A DNA stretch of 64,000 bases from Rhodanobacteraceae bacterium (lineage in GTDB: Bacteria > Pseudomonadota > Gammaproteobacteria > Xanthomonadales > Rhodanobacteraceae), in the NCBI GenBank assembly GCA_016790075.1, contig JAEUPP010000006.1, positions 124,001 to 188,000 on the forward strand, given 5' to 3'. Under the pieces are notes generated by a model, which searched no databases, was not told where the DNA came from, and was given only the letters and a program-made list of their open reading frames with translations. Positions 46,489 through 55,475 of this stretch are shown here, piece after piece. The position numbers and the translations under genes were made by a program. Position 1 is the stretch's first letter. Every line of letters begins with the position of its first letter.

Positions 46489-46977
46489 ATGTCGACCCAG
46501 CGTTCATGGACTCCGACCTGGCCCTCGACCTTACCGGAATCTGGCACGACTCCGGCCCCTGCTCAGTCCGCTACGCGTCCTCCGGCGGCCCCGCCACGCA
46601 CGCCTATCGTGCCGCCGGCTCCATCACAGACGCGGGCGGCCCCGGCACCGAATCACTACACCGCACCTGCGCACCAGTCCAACAGTGCTGTTCTCGCCGA
46701 TCTTGCGCGTCAGGCGCGTGCAGCGCGCGGCGAGCTGCAGGCGGCACAGGAGGCGTTCGCACGCCGCGCGTTAGCGCTGTATGACACGCTGCGTATCATC
46801 GACGACAGTCTGGTCCAGCTCGCCACACATGTGCTTGGCAACAGCGTGATTGCAGCGGCCTGGTTCAGTTCGCGCAATCACCATCTGAACCAGCGTTCGC
46901 CGCTGGAAGTGCTGATGGTCGGTGATCGTGAAGCCGTAGTCACTGAGCTCATGCGTCTGGAGCATGGCGCCTATTGA
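46489..46977 (+). CDS. Orphan MbcA/ParS/Xre-type antitoxin-domain protein with proline-rich N-terminus
   Basis: 162 residues from the ATG at 46489, with GGAGG four bases upstream. Residues 1-70 are Pro/Ala/Thr-rich and probably disordered. Residues 75-160 are helical; the end (AAWFSSRNHHLNQ, then SPLEVLMVGDREAVVTEL and MRLEHGAY) closely follows the toxin-binding domain of Xre/MbcA/ParS antitoxins (DUF2384). Those pair with RES-domain NAD-degrading toxins. No RES gene or DNA-binding HTH is present here; the next gene encodes a secreted nuclease. Domain assignment is by motif memory and needs a profile search. Confidence 0.6.
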   Translation: MSTQRSWTPTWPSTLPESGTTPAPAQSATRPPAAPPRTPIVPPAPSQTRAAPAPNHYTAPAHQSNSAVLADLARQARAARGELQAAQEAFARRALALYDTLRIIDDSLVQLATHVLGNSVIAAAWFSSRNHHLNQRSPLEVLMVGDREAVVTELMRLEHGAY

Positions 46978-47095
46978 GGGGCGGCCTGGTTTCCCAGTGG
47001 CGGGTATACGGATTCGCTGATCGGTATCGCGCCCGTTGCGCCAGAGGGCCGGCTGCTTTCTACTTGAATACTTCCTGGCCAGTCACGCCCTGCGC

Positions 47096-47893
47096 ATGTG
47101 TTTACTTCGCTACTTCGCCGCCTACCTGGTCCTGATCCTGTCCTCGGCGCCAGCCGCAGCCTGGGGTGTGCTCGCTCACAACACCATTGCCGGTCTGGCG
47201 CAGGAGCATGTTTCCGCATCGGTCAGGCAAGCCGTCCGGGCGCTGCTGCAACCGGATCAGGAAAGCACGCTGGTCGATATAGCAACCTGGGCCGATGACT
47301 TGCGCGACAGCGACCCGGCGCGCTTTCGCGCTACGGGTAAATTGCACTATGTGAATTTTTCCAGTGACGGATGCCGCTACGACCCCGGGCGCGACTGCCG
47401 CAATGGTGAATGTGTCGTTGCTGCGATTCAGCGCAATATCGCGATCCTCGCTGACCATTCACGTCCACGTGCCGAGCGTGCCGATGCGCTTCGCTTCGTT
47501 TCGCACCTGATCGCCGATGTGCACCAGCCGTTGCACGCGAGCTACAGGCGCGACAAGGGAGGCAATACGGTGCAGTTGCGCTATGGCCGCGAGAACTGGA
47601 ACCTGCATTCGGTCTGGGATTCGCTGATCCCCAATTCCACGCGCCGCCGCTGGCCTGACTACGCCGCCGCATTGACGGCGGGCGTGGACAAGGCCAGTGC
47701 TGTCGGCGATGCAGTGCAGTGGGCCGAGGAGTCCTGCCGCATCGTGCGTGATGGCAGTGTCTATCCGGCGGGCGAGCGTATTGATGATGCCTGGCTGGCG
47801 CGCATGCGGCCTGTCGCCGAGCAACGCATGCAGCAGGCGGCAGCACGTCTTGCTGCGGTACTTGAGCACGCGCTCTCCGGGCGGTCACATTGA
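47096..47893 (+). CDS. Secreted S1/P1-type nuclease
   Basis: 265 residues from the ATG at 47096. A signal peptide ends at AAAWG, so Trp becomes the first mature residue, the Zn ligand in P1 nuclease. LAHNTIAGLAQ, TWADDLR, KLHYVNFSSDG, ALRFVSHLIADVHQPLHA, RDKGGNTVQ and NLHSVWDS supply the other conserved His and Asp ligands. Three Zn ions cleave single-stranded nucleic acids and 3'-nucleotides outside the cytoplasm, probably for phosphate scavenging. It stands 118 bases after the antitoxin-like gene. Confidence 0.92.
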   Translation: MCLLRYFAAYLVLILSSAPAAAWGVLAHNTIAGLAQEHVSASVRQAVRALLQPDQESTLVDIATWADDLRDSDPARFRATGKLHYVNFSSDGCRYDPGRDCRNGECVVAAIQRNIAILADHSRPRAERADALRFVSHLIADVHQPLHASYRRDKGGNTVQLRYGRENWNLHSVWDSLIPNSTRRRWPDYAAALTAGVDKASAVGDAVQWAEESCRIVRDGSVYPAGERIDDAWLARMRPVAEQRMQQAAARLAAVLEHALSGRSH

Positions 47894-47955
47894 CGCTAAT
47901 ACGGCGTTTGTACGGAAGTCGGCAAGAAAATCGGAATTCGACTTTTGTTGCCTGG

Positions 47956-47983
47956 CCCCGAACGGCCAGCCCCGAATGGCCAG
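47956..47983. repeat. Tandem 14-bp repeat
   Basis: CCCCGAACGGCCAG (47956-47969) is followed directly by CCCCGAATGGCCAG. It lies between the nuclease and pyruvate kinase genes. Just upstream AAGTCG and CGACTT flank a 17-base loop and run into TTTTG, a weak terminator-like element for the nuclease gene. Confidence 0.5.
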
Positions 47984-48112
47984 CTATTTGTGGCACGGAC
48001 GCCGGGCGCGATCGCTGGCACAGGCTGCCTAGCCCGGGAGCTCGATCGCGAGCACTGCGGAGGTCTTCCCTTGTGCTAGCTTTGGGGGATTCCCACGACG
48101 CCCCAAGCAACC

Positions 48113-49576
48113 ATGCAGACCCGCCGCACCAAAATCATCGCCACCCTGGGCCCCGCGACCGATGCGCCCGGCATGCTCAAGCGCATCATTGAAGAGGGTG
48201 TCGACGTCGTACGCCTGAATCTCTCTCATGGTGCAGCCGCCGATCACGTGCGCCGGGCCAGGGAAGTGCGCGAGACAGCCGAGGCGCTCGGCCGGGAAGT
48301 CGGTATTCTCGCCGACCTGCAGGGGCCCAAGATCCGCATCGAGAAGTTCGCCCACGGCCGCGTCATGCTGGAGCCCGGCCAGCCGTTCGTGCTCGACTGC
48401 CGCGCCGATGCGCCGCCCGGCGACGAGACGCGGGTCGGCGTCAGCTATCTGGGCTTGCCCAACGACGTCAAGACCGGCGATACCCTGCTGCTCGACGACG
48501 GTCTGATTTCGCTGGCCGTGCTGGATGTAGTCGACACCGAAGTGCGCTGCCAGGTGCTGTTTGGCGGCGCCCTGTCGGATCGCAAGGGGCTCAACCGTCT
48601 TGGCGGTGGCCTTTCGATTGCTGCTCTCAGCGACAAGGATCGTTCCGACATCCGGCTTGCTGCCGAACTCGGTGCTGATTTCCTCGCCGTATCGTTCGCC
48701 AAGAGCGCCGAGGACATGAACGAAGCACGCCGCCTGTTGCGCGCAGCGGCAGGACACGGTGCCCTCGTGGCCAAGATCGAGCGCGCCGAGGCGATCGATG
48801 TGCTGGGCGAAATCATCGATGCATCTGATGCCGTGATGGTCGCGCGTGGCGATCTGGGCGTTGAGATTGGTGATGCGGAATTGCCCGGGCTGCAGAAGAA
48901 AATCATCCGCGAAGCGCTGGTGCGCAACTGCATCGTGATCACCGCGACGCAGATGCTGCAGTCGATGGTGGAATCGCCGATTCCGACCCGCGCTGAAGTG
49001 CTGGACGTGGCCAACGCCGTCATCGACGGCACCGATGCCGTCATGCTGAGCCAGGAAACTGCGGCTGGCCGCCATCCGGACAAGGCGGTAGCGGCGATGC
49101 GCCGCGTCTGCCTAGGCGCGGAACGCCAGTTCGAGCCACAGGAGGGCTTCCAGGCCGGCACGCATCGTCTGGACCGCACTGACCAGGCCATCGCCATGTC
49201 GGCGATGTTCCTGTCCGCGCAGGTGAATCCCCGCGCGATCGTGGCGCTGACCGAATCCGGGGCGACGGCGCAGTGGTTGTCGCGCTACCGTTCCGCTGTG
49301 CCGATCTACGCCCTTTCGCGCAGCGCCGCGGCACGCCGCCGCATGCAGCTCTATCGCGACGTCTACGCCATTGAATTCGATCCACGCGGGGTCGATCCCG
49401 CACATGCGACGCGCGCCGCCGTGCAGCACCTGTTCAATCTGGGGCGTCTGTCGGAAAACGATCGCGTCATCATCACCACCGGCGACCATACCGGCAGGCT
49501 GGGTGGCACGAATACGCTGAAACTGCTGCGCGTGGGGGCTGGCGGCGCGGTAGAAGGGCTGGGTGAGTTGCAGTAA
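48113..49576 (+). CDS. pyk: Pyruvate kinase
   Basis: 487 residues. RTKIIATLGPATD, LNLSHGAA, ADLQGPKIRIEKF, AKIERAEAIDVLGEIIDASD, VARGDLGVEIG and TATQMLQSM are consecutive signatures; a C-terminal alpha/beta regulatory domain follows (about 355-480). It makes pyruvate and ATP from phosphoenolpyruvate and ADP. No other glycolytic gene is adjacent; gapA is 6 kb away. Confidence 0.97.
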   Translation: MQTRRTKIIATLGPATDAPGMLKRIIEEGVDVVRLNLSHGAAADHVRRAREVRETAEALGREVGILADLQGPKIRIEKFAHGRVMLEPGQPFVLDCRADAPPGDETRVGVSYLGLPNDVKTGDTLLLDDGLISLAVLDVVDTEVRCQVLFGGALSDRKGLNRLGGGLSIAALSDKDRSDIRLAAELGADFLAVSFAKSAEDMNEARRLLRAAAGHGALVAKIERAEAIDVLGEIIDASDAVMVARGDLGVEIGDAELPGLQKKIIREALVRNCIVITATQMLQSMVESPIPTRAEVLDVANAVIDGTDAVMLSQETAAGRHPDKAVAAMRRVCLGAERQFEPQEGFQAGTHRLDRTDQAIAMSAMFLSAQVNPRAIVALTESGATAQWLSRYRSAVPIYALSRSAAARRRMQLYRDVYAIEFDPRGVDPAHATRAAVQHLFNLGRLSENDRVIITTGDHTGRLGGTNTLKLLRVGAGGAVEGLGELQ

Positions 49577-49639
49577 GACCTGATGAGACGCCGCCAAACC
49601 TCGTTGCACCATTGTTTCCCACAAAAACAGGCCTGCTCC

Positions 49640-50167
49640 ATGCGCTGCTCGTATTCCCTGATCCGTTGTTCCGGTGTGGTCGCATGGGCTGCGTTCGCTC
49701 TGTTGTGTGCAACAGGCGCTGTCGCCCAGACCACGCCACATCCTGTCGCGGCGAAAGATCTGGAGAAATACTGGCTGGTCGCCAGTGATGCGATGGAGGC
49801 CATGAAGCCAAACACCGGCGTCAACCTCTACACGCCCAGCTGCGCTGTTGTGCGCTATGTGATCAACAGCGACGGCACTACCAGCGACGTAGTGCTGGAA
49901 AAGCTGGTGCCTCCCGGTGACCTCGGTGTCGTCGCGACCAGCGCAATCGATAGCCTGGTCTATGCCCCCGCGCGGTCGAATCCGGCGCAGACTCCGGTGA
50001 TTACGCGCGTGACCTTGCCGCTGAATCTGCCGCCGGTTGCAGGCACACCGGAAGAGCGTGCGCGCATTGAGGCGCAGCGTACTCGGGTACTGGCCGCGTG
50101 CGACCCGCCGCCGGCCGAGTCGAAAGACAAACCCGCCTCGCCGGTTGCAGTTGACCGCAAGCCCTGA
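49640..50167 (+). CDS. Exported protein with TonB C-terminal-like domain
   Basis: 175 residues from the ATG at 49640; the frame is open from 49583. A signal peptide (AWAAFALLCATGAVAQ) ends near residue 30. CAVVRYVINSDGTTSDVVLEK, then AIDSLVYAPARSN resemble the small two-strand domain at the end of TonB energy transducers. There is no N-terminal membrane anchor plus Pro-rich spacer as in a true TonB, so it is a soluble periplasmic relative of unknown function. The C-terminus is Pro/Lys-rich. Confidence 0.65.
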   Translation: MRCSYSLIRCSGVVAWAAFALLCATGAVAQTTPHPVAAKDLEKYWLVASDAMEAMKPNTGVNLYTPSCAVVRYVINSDGTTSDVVLEKLVPPGDLGVVATSAIDSLVYAPARSNPAQTPVITRVTLPLNLPPVAGTPEERARIEAQRTRVLAACDPPPAESKDKPASPVAVDRKP

Positions 50168-50388
50168 GCCTCGGCTTTGCGTCTGCAGTTATGTGGGCCG
50201 GTGTCGCTACAATGCACCTGGTTGTAGTGCTGCAATGTGTAAACAGGGAATTTTCTTGGTCGGGTGAGGGCGCGCTATTCGTAACAGCTAGGCTTTCGTT
50301 ACTCAAGGAAACTTGTGCATGTCGCCGGCTTGCCAGTGCCACGGCGAGACGCGGTCTGATTGCTGCAGTCGAAGCAAAGGGGGGCGTA

Positions 50389-50799
50389 ATGCGGAAAGTC
50401 AGTGAATTCGACACCCGGCGTGCCAGCGTGGCCTTGCTGGTGTTGCGTTGGGTTCTGGCCGGGCTTATTGCCGCGCATGGCTGGGCGCGCTGGTACGCCG
50501 GCGGCGTTGTGCCTTTCGGTGAGTGGCTGTCCGGGCTCGGGTTTCCGTTCGGGGTCTGGATCGCGGCCGGCGTGACGGCGATCGAGATCATCGGCACACC
50601 ACTGTTTGCGCTGGGGCGTTGCGTGTTTCCATTGAGCCTGCTCTACAGCGCGATCTACCTCGTGGGCATCGTGCTGGTACATGCGCCGGCGGGCTGGTTC
50701 GTGGTGGGTCTGGGCCGCAACGGCATGGAGTACAGCGTGCTGCTGATCGTTTGCCTGCTTGCTGTTGGATTCGTCGCGAGGCCGGTGCGCGCACCATAA
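50389..50799 (+). CDS. DoxX family membrane protein
   Basis: 136 residues from the ATG at 50389, with AAGGGGGG upstream. Four membrane helices include LLVLRWVLAGLIAAHGWARW and, later, GMEYSVLLIVCLLAV, the DoxX layout. GFPFGVWIAAGVTAIEIIG is the usual second segment. DoxX proteins are linked to oxidoreductases and redox stress; this one has no enzyme partner here. A perfect hairpin abuts its stop codon. Confidence 0.85.
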   Translation: MRKVSEFDTRRASVALLVLRWVLAGLIAAHGWARWYAGGVVPFGEWLSGLGFPFGVWIAAGVTAIEIIGTPLFALGRCVFPLSLLYSAIYLVGIVLVHAPAGWFVVGLGRNGMEYSVLLIVCLLAVGFVARPVRAP

Positions 50800-50817
50800 G
50801 GTGGGCTATTGCCCACC
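50800..50817. terminator. Hairpin between convergent doxX-like and cysK genes
   Basis: GGTGGGC-tatt-GCCCACC is a perfect 7-bp stem directly after the DoxX stop and 35 bases beyond the cysK stop. No T-run, so probably a two-way stop. Confidence 0.5.
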
Positions 50818-50852
50818 GTCATGAGTGCCGATGTAGCGCGGTGACAGTCGAC

Positions 50853-51824
50853 TTACGCCGCCTGCGCTGGTTGCAGCGACGCCAGCCATTCGTCGTCCGA
50901 TCCATCGGCGACGCCCTCAAACAGGATGGTCGACAGATAGCGTTCACCGGTGTCGGGCAGCATCGCGAGCAGGGTCGATCCGGGGGCTGCATTCTCGGCG
51001 ACCTTCAGTGCGGCGGCCAAGGTGGCGCCGGAGGACAGGCCGACGAAGATACCTTCTTCCGCGGCGAGGCGGCGCGAGGTGTCGCGCGCGAGGAGTTCGT
51101 CCACTGGCACGATTTCGTCGGCGATGGTGCGGCTCAACACGGCCGGTAGAAAGTCCGGCGTCCAGCCCTGGATCTTGTGCGGTTTCCATTCCTGGCCCGA
51201 GAGCAGGGCGGCGCTTGCCGGTTCGCTCGCGATGATGCGGATGTCGGGACGCGCCAGCTTCAGCACTTCACCGGCGCCGGTAATGGTGCCGCCCGTGCCC
51301 CAGCCGCTGACGAAGTAGTCGAGGCGCTTGCCGGCGAAGTCTCGCAGGATTTCCGGGCCTGTCGTGCTGCGATGCCAGGCAGGATTGGCCTCGTTCTCGA
51401 ATTGCCGCGCGAGAAACCAGCCATGCTGCTGCGCCAGTTCGGCCGCCCTGCGCACCATGCCGCTGCCGCGTTCCGCGGCCGGCGTCAGAATGACCTTGCC
51501 GCCGTAGGCGCGGATGAGCTTGCGCCGTTCTATCGAAAAGGTTTCCGTCATGACGGCGACGAAGGGGTAGCCGCGGGCGGCCGCCACGGCCGCCAGTGCC
51601 ACTCCGGTGTTGCCTGAAGTGGCCTCGACGATGGTCTGTCCGGGCTTCAGCGTGCCGCGGCGTTCTGCATCGAGCACGATGGCCAACGCCAGGCGATCTT
51701 TTACCGAACCTGCAGGGTTGAATGCCTCGACCTTGACATAGAGGTCGACATGCTTGGGCGGCAGGCGGTGCAGCTTGACGATGGGCGTGTTGCCTATGGT
51801 GTCGAGGATCGAGTCGTAGATCAT
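50853..51824 (-). CDS. cysK: Cysteine synthase A (O-acetylserine sulfhydrylase)
   Basis: 323 residues from the ATG at 51824; the upstream in-frame extension is A+T-rich spacer. NPAGSVKDRLA contains the PLP-binding Lys, EATSGNTGVALA is the substrate loop, and GWGTGGTITGAGEVLK binds the PLP phosphate. GLSSGATLAAA is also conserved. It makes cysteine from O-acetylserine and sulfide. It lies 43 bases after cysG on the same strand, so siroheme production for sulfite reductase and the last step of cysteine synthesis are co-expressed. CysB, the likely activator, is encoded just beyond cysG. Confidence 0.95.
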   Translation of the reverse strand: MIYDSILDTIGNTPIVKLHRLPPKHVDLYVKVEAFNPAGSVKDRLALAIVLDAERRGTLKPGQTIVEATSGNTGVALAAVAAARGYPFVAVMTETFSIERRKLIRAYGGKVILTPAAERGSGMVRRAAELAQQHGWFLARQFENEANPAWHRSTTGPEILRDFAGKRLDYFVSGWGTGGTITGAGEVLKLARPDIRIIASEPASAALLSGQEWKPHKIQGWTPDFLPAVLSRTIADEIVPVDELLARDTSRRLAAEEGIFVGLSSGATLAAALKVAENAAPGSTLLAMLPDTGERYLSTILFEGVADGSDDEWLASLQPAQAA

Positions 51825-51867
51825 GGCTATCTCGCTGCAATTTGTAAAAATAAAAGTGTTGTTAATT

Positions 51868-53307
51868 TCATGCTGCGTATGGCAATTGCATTGCATCAGG
51901 TGGCGACGTCAAAGGCTCCGCACCGAACCAGCTCAGGCTGCTGGCCAGCGCAGCGACTTCGCCGATGATCAGCAGCGCTGGTGACTGGGCTGCATGCGCA
52001 GCCGCGAGTTGCGGCAGGCTCGCAAGATCGCCCAGTACGACACGTTGCTGTGCGCGGGAACCGTTTTCGATCAGCGCCACGGGTGTCGATGCCGCTCTGC
52101 CGCTGGCGACCAGTCGCTCGCATACGCGCGCAACGGCGGCTACGCCCATATAGACCGCGACTGTCTGTCGTTCCGCGGCAAGCGCCTGCCAATCCAGCGT
52201 ATCGACCGAGGCCTTGCAATGGGCGGTGACGAAGCGCACCGACTGCGCATGGTCGCGATGAGTCAAAGGAATGCCCGCATAGGCGGCACAGGCCAACGCA
52301 GCGGTCACGCCGGGGACGACTTCAAACGCGACTCCGTGCGCGTGCAGAAATTCCAGTTCTTCACCGCCGCGGCCGAATACGAAAGGGTCGCCGCCTTTCA
52401 GGCGCACGACACGCTTGCCAGCGCGGGCGTGCTGCAGCATCAACCGGTGTATGCCGTCCTGGGTCGTATGGTGTTGCCCAGCTTCCTTGCCGACTTCGAT
52501 GCGTTCTGCATCGCGGCGGGCCAGGGCAAGCACTTCGGTGCTGACCAGCCTGTCGTGCAATATCACATCGGCTTCATTGAGTGCGCGCAGTCCCTTGAGC
52601 GTAAGCAGTCCCGCATCGCCGGGGCCCGCACCGACCAGCACGACAGAACCCTGTGGTGAGGCCAGTGCTGCACGTTCGAGTTCATAGGCCAGTGCTGCTT
52701 CGGCCGCGCCAGTCTGGCCGCAGCGTACGAGATCGGCGACGCGGCCTTGAAACAAACGTTCGAGAAAGCGGCGGCGCAGGCCGAGATCGGCGAGACGTCC
52801 ACGGATGCGTCCGCGCCATCGCTCAGCCAGCGCCGCCAAGGCGCCAAGTGAAGGGTCCAGCAAACGTTCGATTTTTTCCCGGACCAGACGTGCCAGTACT
52901 GGCGCTGCGCCCGAGGATGAAATGGCTACAACGAGTGGACTGCGGTCGACGACGGCAGGCACCTGGAAGCTGGACAGCTCCGCATCATCGACGACGTTGC
53001 ACCAAATGCGCTGTTGCTGCGCCGTCGTTGCGACCGCCGCATTCGCTGCCGTATCGGAGGTGGCTGCGATGACCAGCCATTGCCCGTCCAGCCAATGTTC
53101 GCTGAATTTGCCGAAAATCAGCGAGATCTCGCCGTTTTTCGCCCAGTTTTCCAGTTCGCCAGCGAAGGCCGGTGCGCCGACTGTTACTTTGGCGCCGGCT
53201 TCCAGCAGTGCCGAAACCTTGCGTACGGCGACGGTGCCACCGCCGACGACGAGCACTTCGCGCCCGGAAAGTTGGGCAAAGATGGGATAGAGTCGGGCGG
53301 CGGGCAT
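51868..53307 (-). CDS. cysG: Siroheme synthase CysG
   Basis: 479 residues from the ATG at 53307. The N-terminal half ([23 protein letters not shown]) is the NAD-dependent dehydrogenase/ferrochelatase, with [18 protein letters not shown] near its end. The C-terminal half ([71 protein letters not shown]) is the SAM-dependent uroporphyrinogen methyltransferase. Together they convert uroporphyrinogen III to siroheme for sulfite or nitrite reductase. First gene of the cysG-cysK operon, divergent from cysB. Confidence 0.96.
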   Translation of the reverse strand: MPAARLYPIFAQLSGREVLVVGGGTVAVRKVSALLEAGAKVTVGAPAFAGELENWAKNGEISLIFGKFSEHWLDGQWLVIAATSDTAANAAVATTAQQQRIWCNVVDDAELSSFQVPAVVDRSPLVVAISSSGAAPVLARLVREKIERLLDPSLGALAALAERWRGRIRGRLADLGLRRRFLERLFQGRVADLVRCGQTGAAEAALAYELERAALASPQGSVVLVGAGPGDAGLLTLKGLRALNEADVILHDRLVSTEVLALARRDAERIEVGKEAGQHHTTQDGIHRLMLQHARAGKRVVRLKGGDPFVFGRGGEELEFLHAHGVAFEVVPGVTAALACAAYAGIPLTHRDHAQSVRFVTAHCKASVDTLDWQALAAERQTVAVYMGVAAVARVCERLVASGRAASTPVALIENGSRAQQRVVLGDLASLPQLAAAHAAQSPALLIIGEVAALASSLSWFGAEPLTSPPDAMQLPYAA

Positions 53308-53474
53308 GGCGTTTTCGGCAGTGGCAGTTGTCGGCGCGTAGTCATGTGACACGCATCGTTGTCGCATCACGTGCAACCATGCTGTGCCTGGCCGCCGGCC
53401 CGTGGAAGTGAGTAATGGAAGTGCCGTTATGCCGTAATGGCATGATCTGGCAGACAGACGTATAGACGGCTAAA

Positions 53475-53498
53475 TGATCTGTGGTTATAGTCAGATCA
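53475..53498. promoter_or_regulatory. Candidate LysR-type operator upstream of cysB
   Basis: TGATCTG (53475-53481) and CAGATCA (53492-53498) are perfect complements with a 10-base A+T-rich spacer. The left arm repeats as ATGATCTG 32 bases upstream. Paired sites three helical turns apart suit a tetrameric LysR regulator such as CysB, but the binding protein is inferred. Confidence 0.45.
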
Positions 53499-53515
53499 CC
53501 CCGTTCAAACAAACC

Positions 53516-53533
53516 GACGCCGAGAACGGCGTC
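53516..53533 (+). repeat. Perfect 7-bp hairpin in the cysB leader
   Basis: GACGCCG-agaa-CGGCGTC, 43 bases before the candidate leader ORF. If transcribed it would fold upstream of the coupled ORF. Confidence 0.45.
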
Positions 53534-53575
53534 ACGGTAGGCCTACGCCAAGGCCTGGCCACACTGGAGATCACC

Positions 53576-53686
53576 ATGAAACCGACTTATTACGCCATTC
53601 GATTCTGTACCAACCTTATGAACGCCAATTGGCGCCGTTCGCTTGCTTCCGAATTGTTGCGATCTCCTCAGAGAAGGCCGTCATGA
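53576..53686 (+). CDS. Candidate leader ORF coupled to cysB
   Basis: 36 residues (begins MKPTYYAIRFCTNLMNAN). GGAG sits six bases upstream. Its TGA overlaps the cysB ATG in the form ATGA, the usual sign of translational coupling. It has one Cys and a basic C-terminus. A longer frame from 53474 exists but lacks a ribosome binding site. It may be a regulatory leader for cysB or a chance frame; no homologue comes to mind. Confidence 0.4.
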   Translation: MKPTYYAIRFCTNLMNANWRRSLASELLRSPQRRPS

Positions 53687-54711
53687 CACTCACTCAACTC
53701 CGTTATCTGATTGCCATAGCCGATTCCGGCCTGAATATCACTCTCGCCGCCGAACGCGTCCATGCGACCCAACCCGGCATTTCCAAGCAACTGAAGCAAC
53801 TGGAAGACGAGCTTGGTTTCCAGATCTTCGCGCGCAAAGGCAAGAGTCTCGAACGCATCACGACCGCCGGTGTACAAGTCATCGACCGCGCTCGCGTGAT
53901 TCTGGCTGAAGCCGCCAACATCCGCGCCCTTGCCGCCAATCTGCGCAACGAAGCGCAAGGCGAGCTGCGCATAGCAACCACTCATACTCAGGCGCGTTTT
54001 GTACTGCCGCGTACCATCGCCAGTCTGAAACGCCGCTACCCCCAAGTCAGTGTCCATCTCAAGCCCAGCGGTGATGCCGAAGTGCTGGCCTTGCTCGAAC
54101 GTGGCGAAGCCGACGTCGCCATCGTCTCGACCGCCGGCAGCGTACCTGCCGGAGGCATGGCGGTGCCGCTGTTCCGCTGGGACCGCCATGTGCTGGTTCC
54201 GCGTAGCCATCCGCTCGCAAAACTCGACAAGGCGCCGCGTCTGGACGAGCTGGCCGAGTACCCACTGGTCAGTTATGAATCGTCGCTCAAGCCCGACTCG
54301 TCGCTGCGCCGCGCCTTCCTGGGTGCCGGGTTGCTGCCGCGCATCGCGATCACGGCGCGTGACGCGGACCTGATCAAGACCTATGTGCGCGCCGGGCTCG
54401 GCGTCGGTGTGCTCGCCGAAATGGCGCTGTTGCCGGAAGATCTTGCCGATCTTAAAGCGCTGCCGGCGCCAGGCCTGTTCCCGCTGTGCACGACCTGGGT
54501 CGTACTGCGCCGTGACCGTGTGCTGCGCGACTATGCGCTTGATCTTGTGGCCGAACTGGCGCCGCAACTCGACCGCCGCAGTCTGCGCCGGGTACTCGAC
54601 GGTGTTACGACGCCCGACTGGCCAGCTCCGCCGCACTGGCGCCAGCTTGCTGCCGCGGCCGAGGCGAAAGGCGCGTCCTCTCACGCGGGTTTTGCTGCTC
54701 AGGCAGCTTGA
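53683..54711 (+). CDS. cysB: LysR-type regulator CysB
   Basis: 342 residues from the ATG at 53683. The N-terminal HTH reads AAERVHATQPGISKQLKQLEDELG, close to CysB (key parts cited). The effector domain has IATTHTQARFVLPRTIA, where the CysB/Cbl subgroup binds N-acetylserine, and VSYESSLKPDSSLRRAF. It activates sulfate-assimilation genes when O-/N-acetylserine rises. Its upstream region faces the cysG-cysK operon, a likely target. A terminator-like hairpin follows. Confidence 0.94.
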   Translation: MTLTQLRYLIAIADSGLNITLAAERVHATQPGISKQLKQLEDELGFQIFARKGKSLERITTAGVQVIDRARVILAEAANIRALAANLRNEAQGELRIATTHTQARFVLPRTIASLKRRYPQVSVHLKPSGDAEVLALLERGEADVAIVSTAGSVPAGGMAVPLFRWDRHVLVPRSHPLAKLDKAPRLDELAEYPLVSYESSLKPDSSLRRAFLGAGLLPRIAITARDADLIKTYVRAGLGVGVLAEMALLPEDLADLKALPAPGLFPLCTTWVVLRRDRVLRDYALDLVAELAPQLDRRSLRRVLDGVTTPDWPAPPHWRQLAAAAEAKGASSHAGFAAQAA

Positions 54712-54735
54712 GTCCGGTGAGTTGTTACAAGCAAC

Positions 54736-54760
54736 GCCGCGCCTTGCGCGGCTTTGCTTT
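54736..54760 (+). terminator. Terminator of cysB
   Basis: GCCGCGC-ctt-GCGCGGC is a perfect 7-bp stem followed by TTTGCTTT, 25 bases after the cysB stop. A good Rho-independent terminator. Confidence 0.65.
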
Positions 54761-54920
54761 GCCGCTTGCCGATGAAGCCGCGCGTGCCGACGCTGGCAGG
54801 CAACGCAAATCACCGGAAGTCCAGCGGGTGTGAACCGGACAAGGCTTGTGCAAGGGCTGCGGGCCAGCATGCGCCAGCAAGTTGGCTGAATCCCCTGGGC
54901 CGCGGTTCTGTTGTCAGGCG

Positions 54921-55475
54921 TTACTGGCTGCTGTCGGTGATATCAGCCGCTGGTGCGTGCATGACCCAGTCGGCCTTGCGGTCGTCGCCGACCATAAAGA
55001 CCGCGTCGCCGGTTTTTTTAAAGCCCTGTTTTTCGTAGAAGCGTATGGCTTGCGGCGCCTGTTGCCAGACCAGCAGCCATAACCAGCGCCGATCCCGCTC
55101 GCGGGCCGCCGCGCGCACTGCGCGCATGAGCAGGGCCGCCGTGCCGCGACCATGATGGGTGGGGGCGAGATAGAAACGGCCGACCTCGGCCGAGCCAGGT
55201 TCGGTAATGCTGGGTGGTGCAGGGGTTGCAAAGCGCAGCTGCGCATAACCGACCATGTCGCTACCGGCTTCCGCAACCAAGGTGACGATCTGCGGATTAC
55301 TGATCTCCGCTGCCTGTTTCTGCGGCGAGAAATTGGTGGTGACAAATGACGCCAGGTTGCCGGCGCTGCTGGCGTGCGAGTAAGCCGCGAGAAACCACTC
55401 AGCCATGTGATGTGCCAGCGCGCGGGCATCGGCAGCGACGGCGTGGCGAATATTCAAGGTGGCAGTCTCGGTCAT
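54921..55475 (-). CDS. GNAT family N-acetyltransferase
   Basis: 184 residues. Core motif A appears as GSAEVGRFYLAPTHHGRGTAALLM, with the acetyl-CoA phosphate loop HGRGTA (key parts cited). LWLLVWQQAPQAIRFYEKQGF is the later core segment. It moves acetyl from CoA to an amine; substrate unknown. It converges with cysB and has no operon partner. Confidence 0.9.
   Translation of the reverse strand: MTETATLNIRHAVAADARALAHHMAEWFLAAYSHASSAGNLASFVTTNFSPQKQAAEISNPQIVTLVAEAGSDMVGYAQLRFATPAPPSITEPGSAEVGRFYLAPTHHGRGTAALLMRAVRAAARERDRRWLWLLVWQQAPQAIRFYEKQGFKKTGDAVFMVGDDRKADWVMHAPAADITDSSQ

Larger units (their letters stand above)
53308..53682. other. Regulatory interval between divergent cysG and cysB
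   Basis: About 375 bases. It holds a repeated ATGATCTG (53442-53449 and 53474-53481, 32 bases apart), a perfect 7-10-7 inverted repeat at 53475-53498, a hairpin at 53516-53533, the palindrome GTAGGCCTAC just after it, and a short ORF (53576-53686) ending inside the cysB start. This is the natural place for CysB self-control and for activation of cysG-cysK. Confidence 0.55.
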
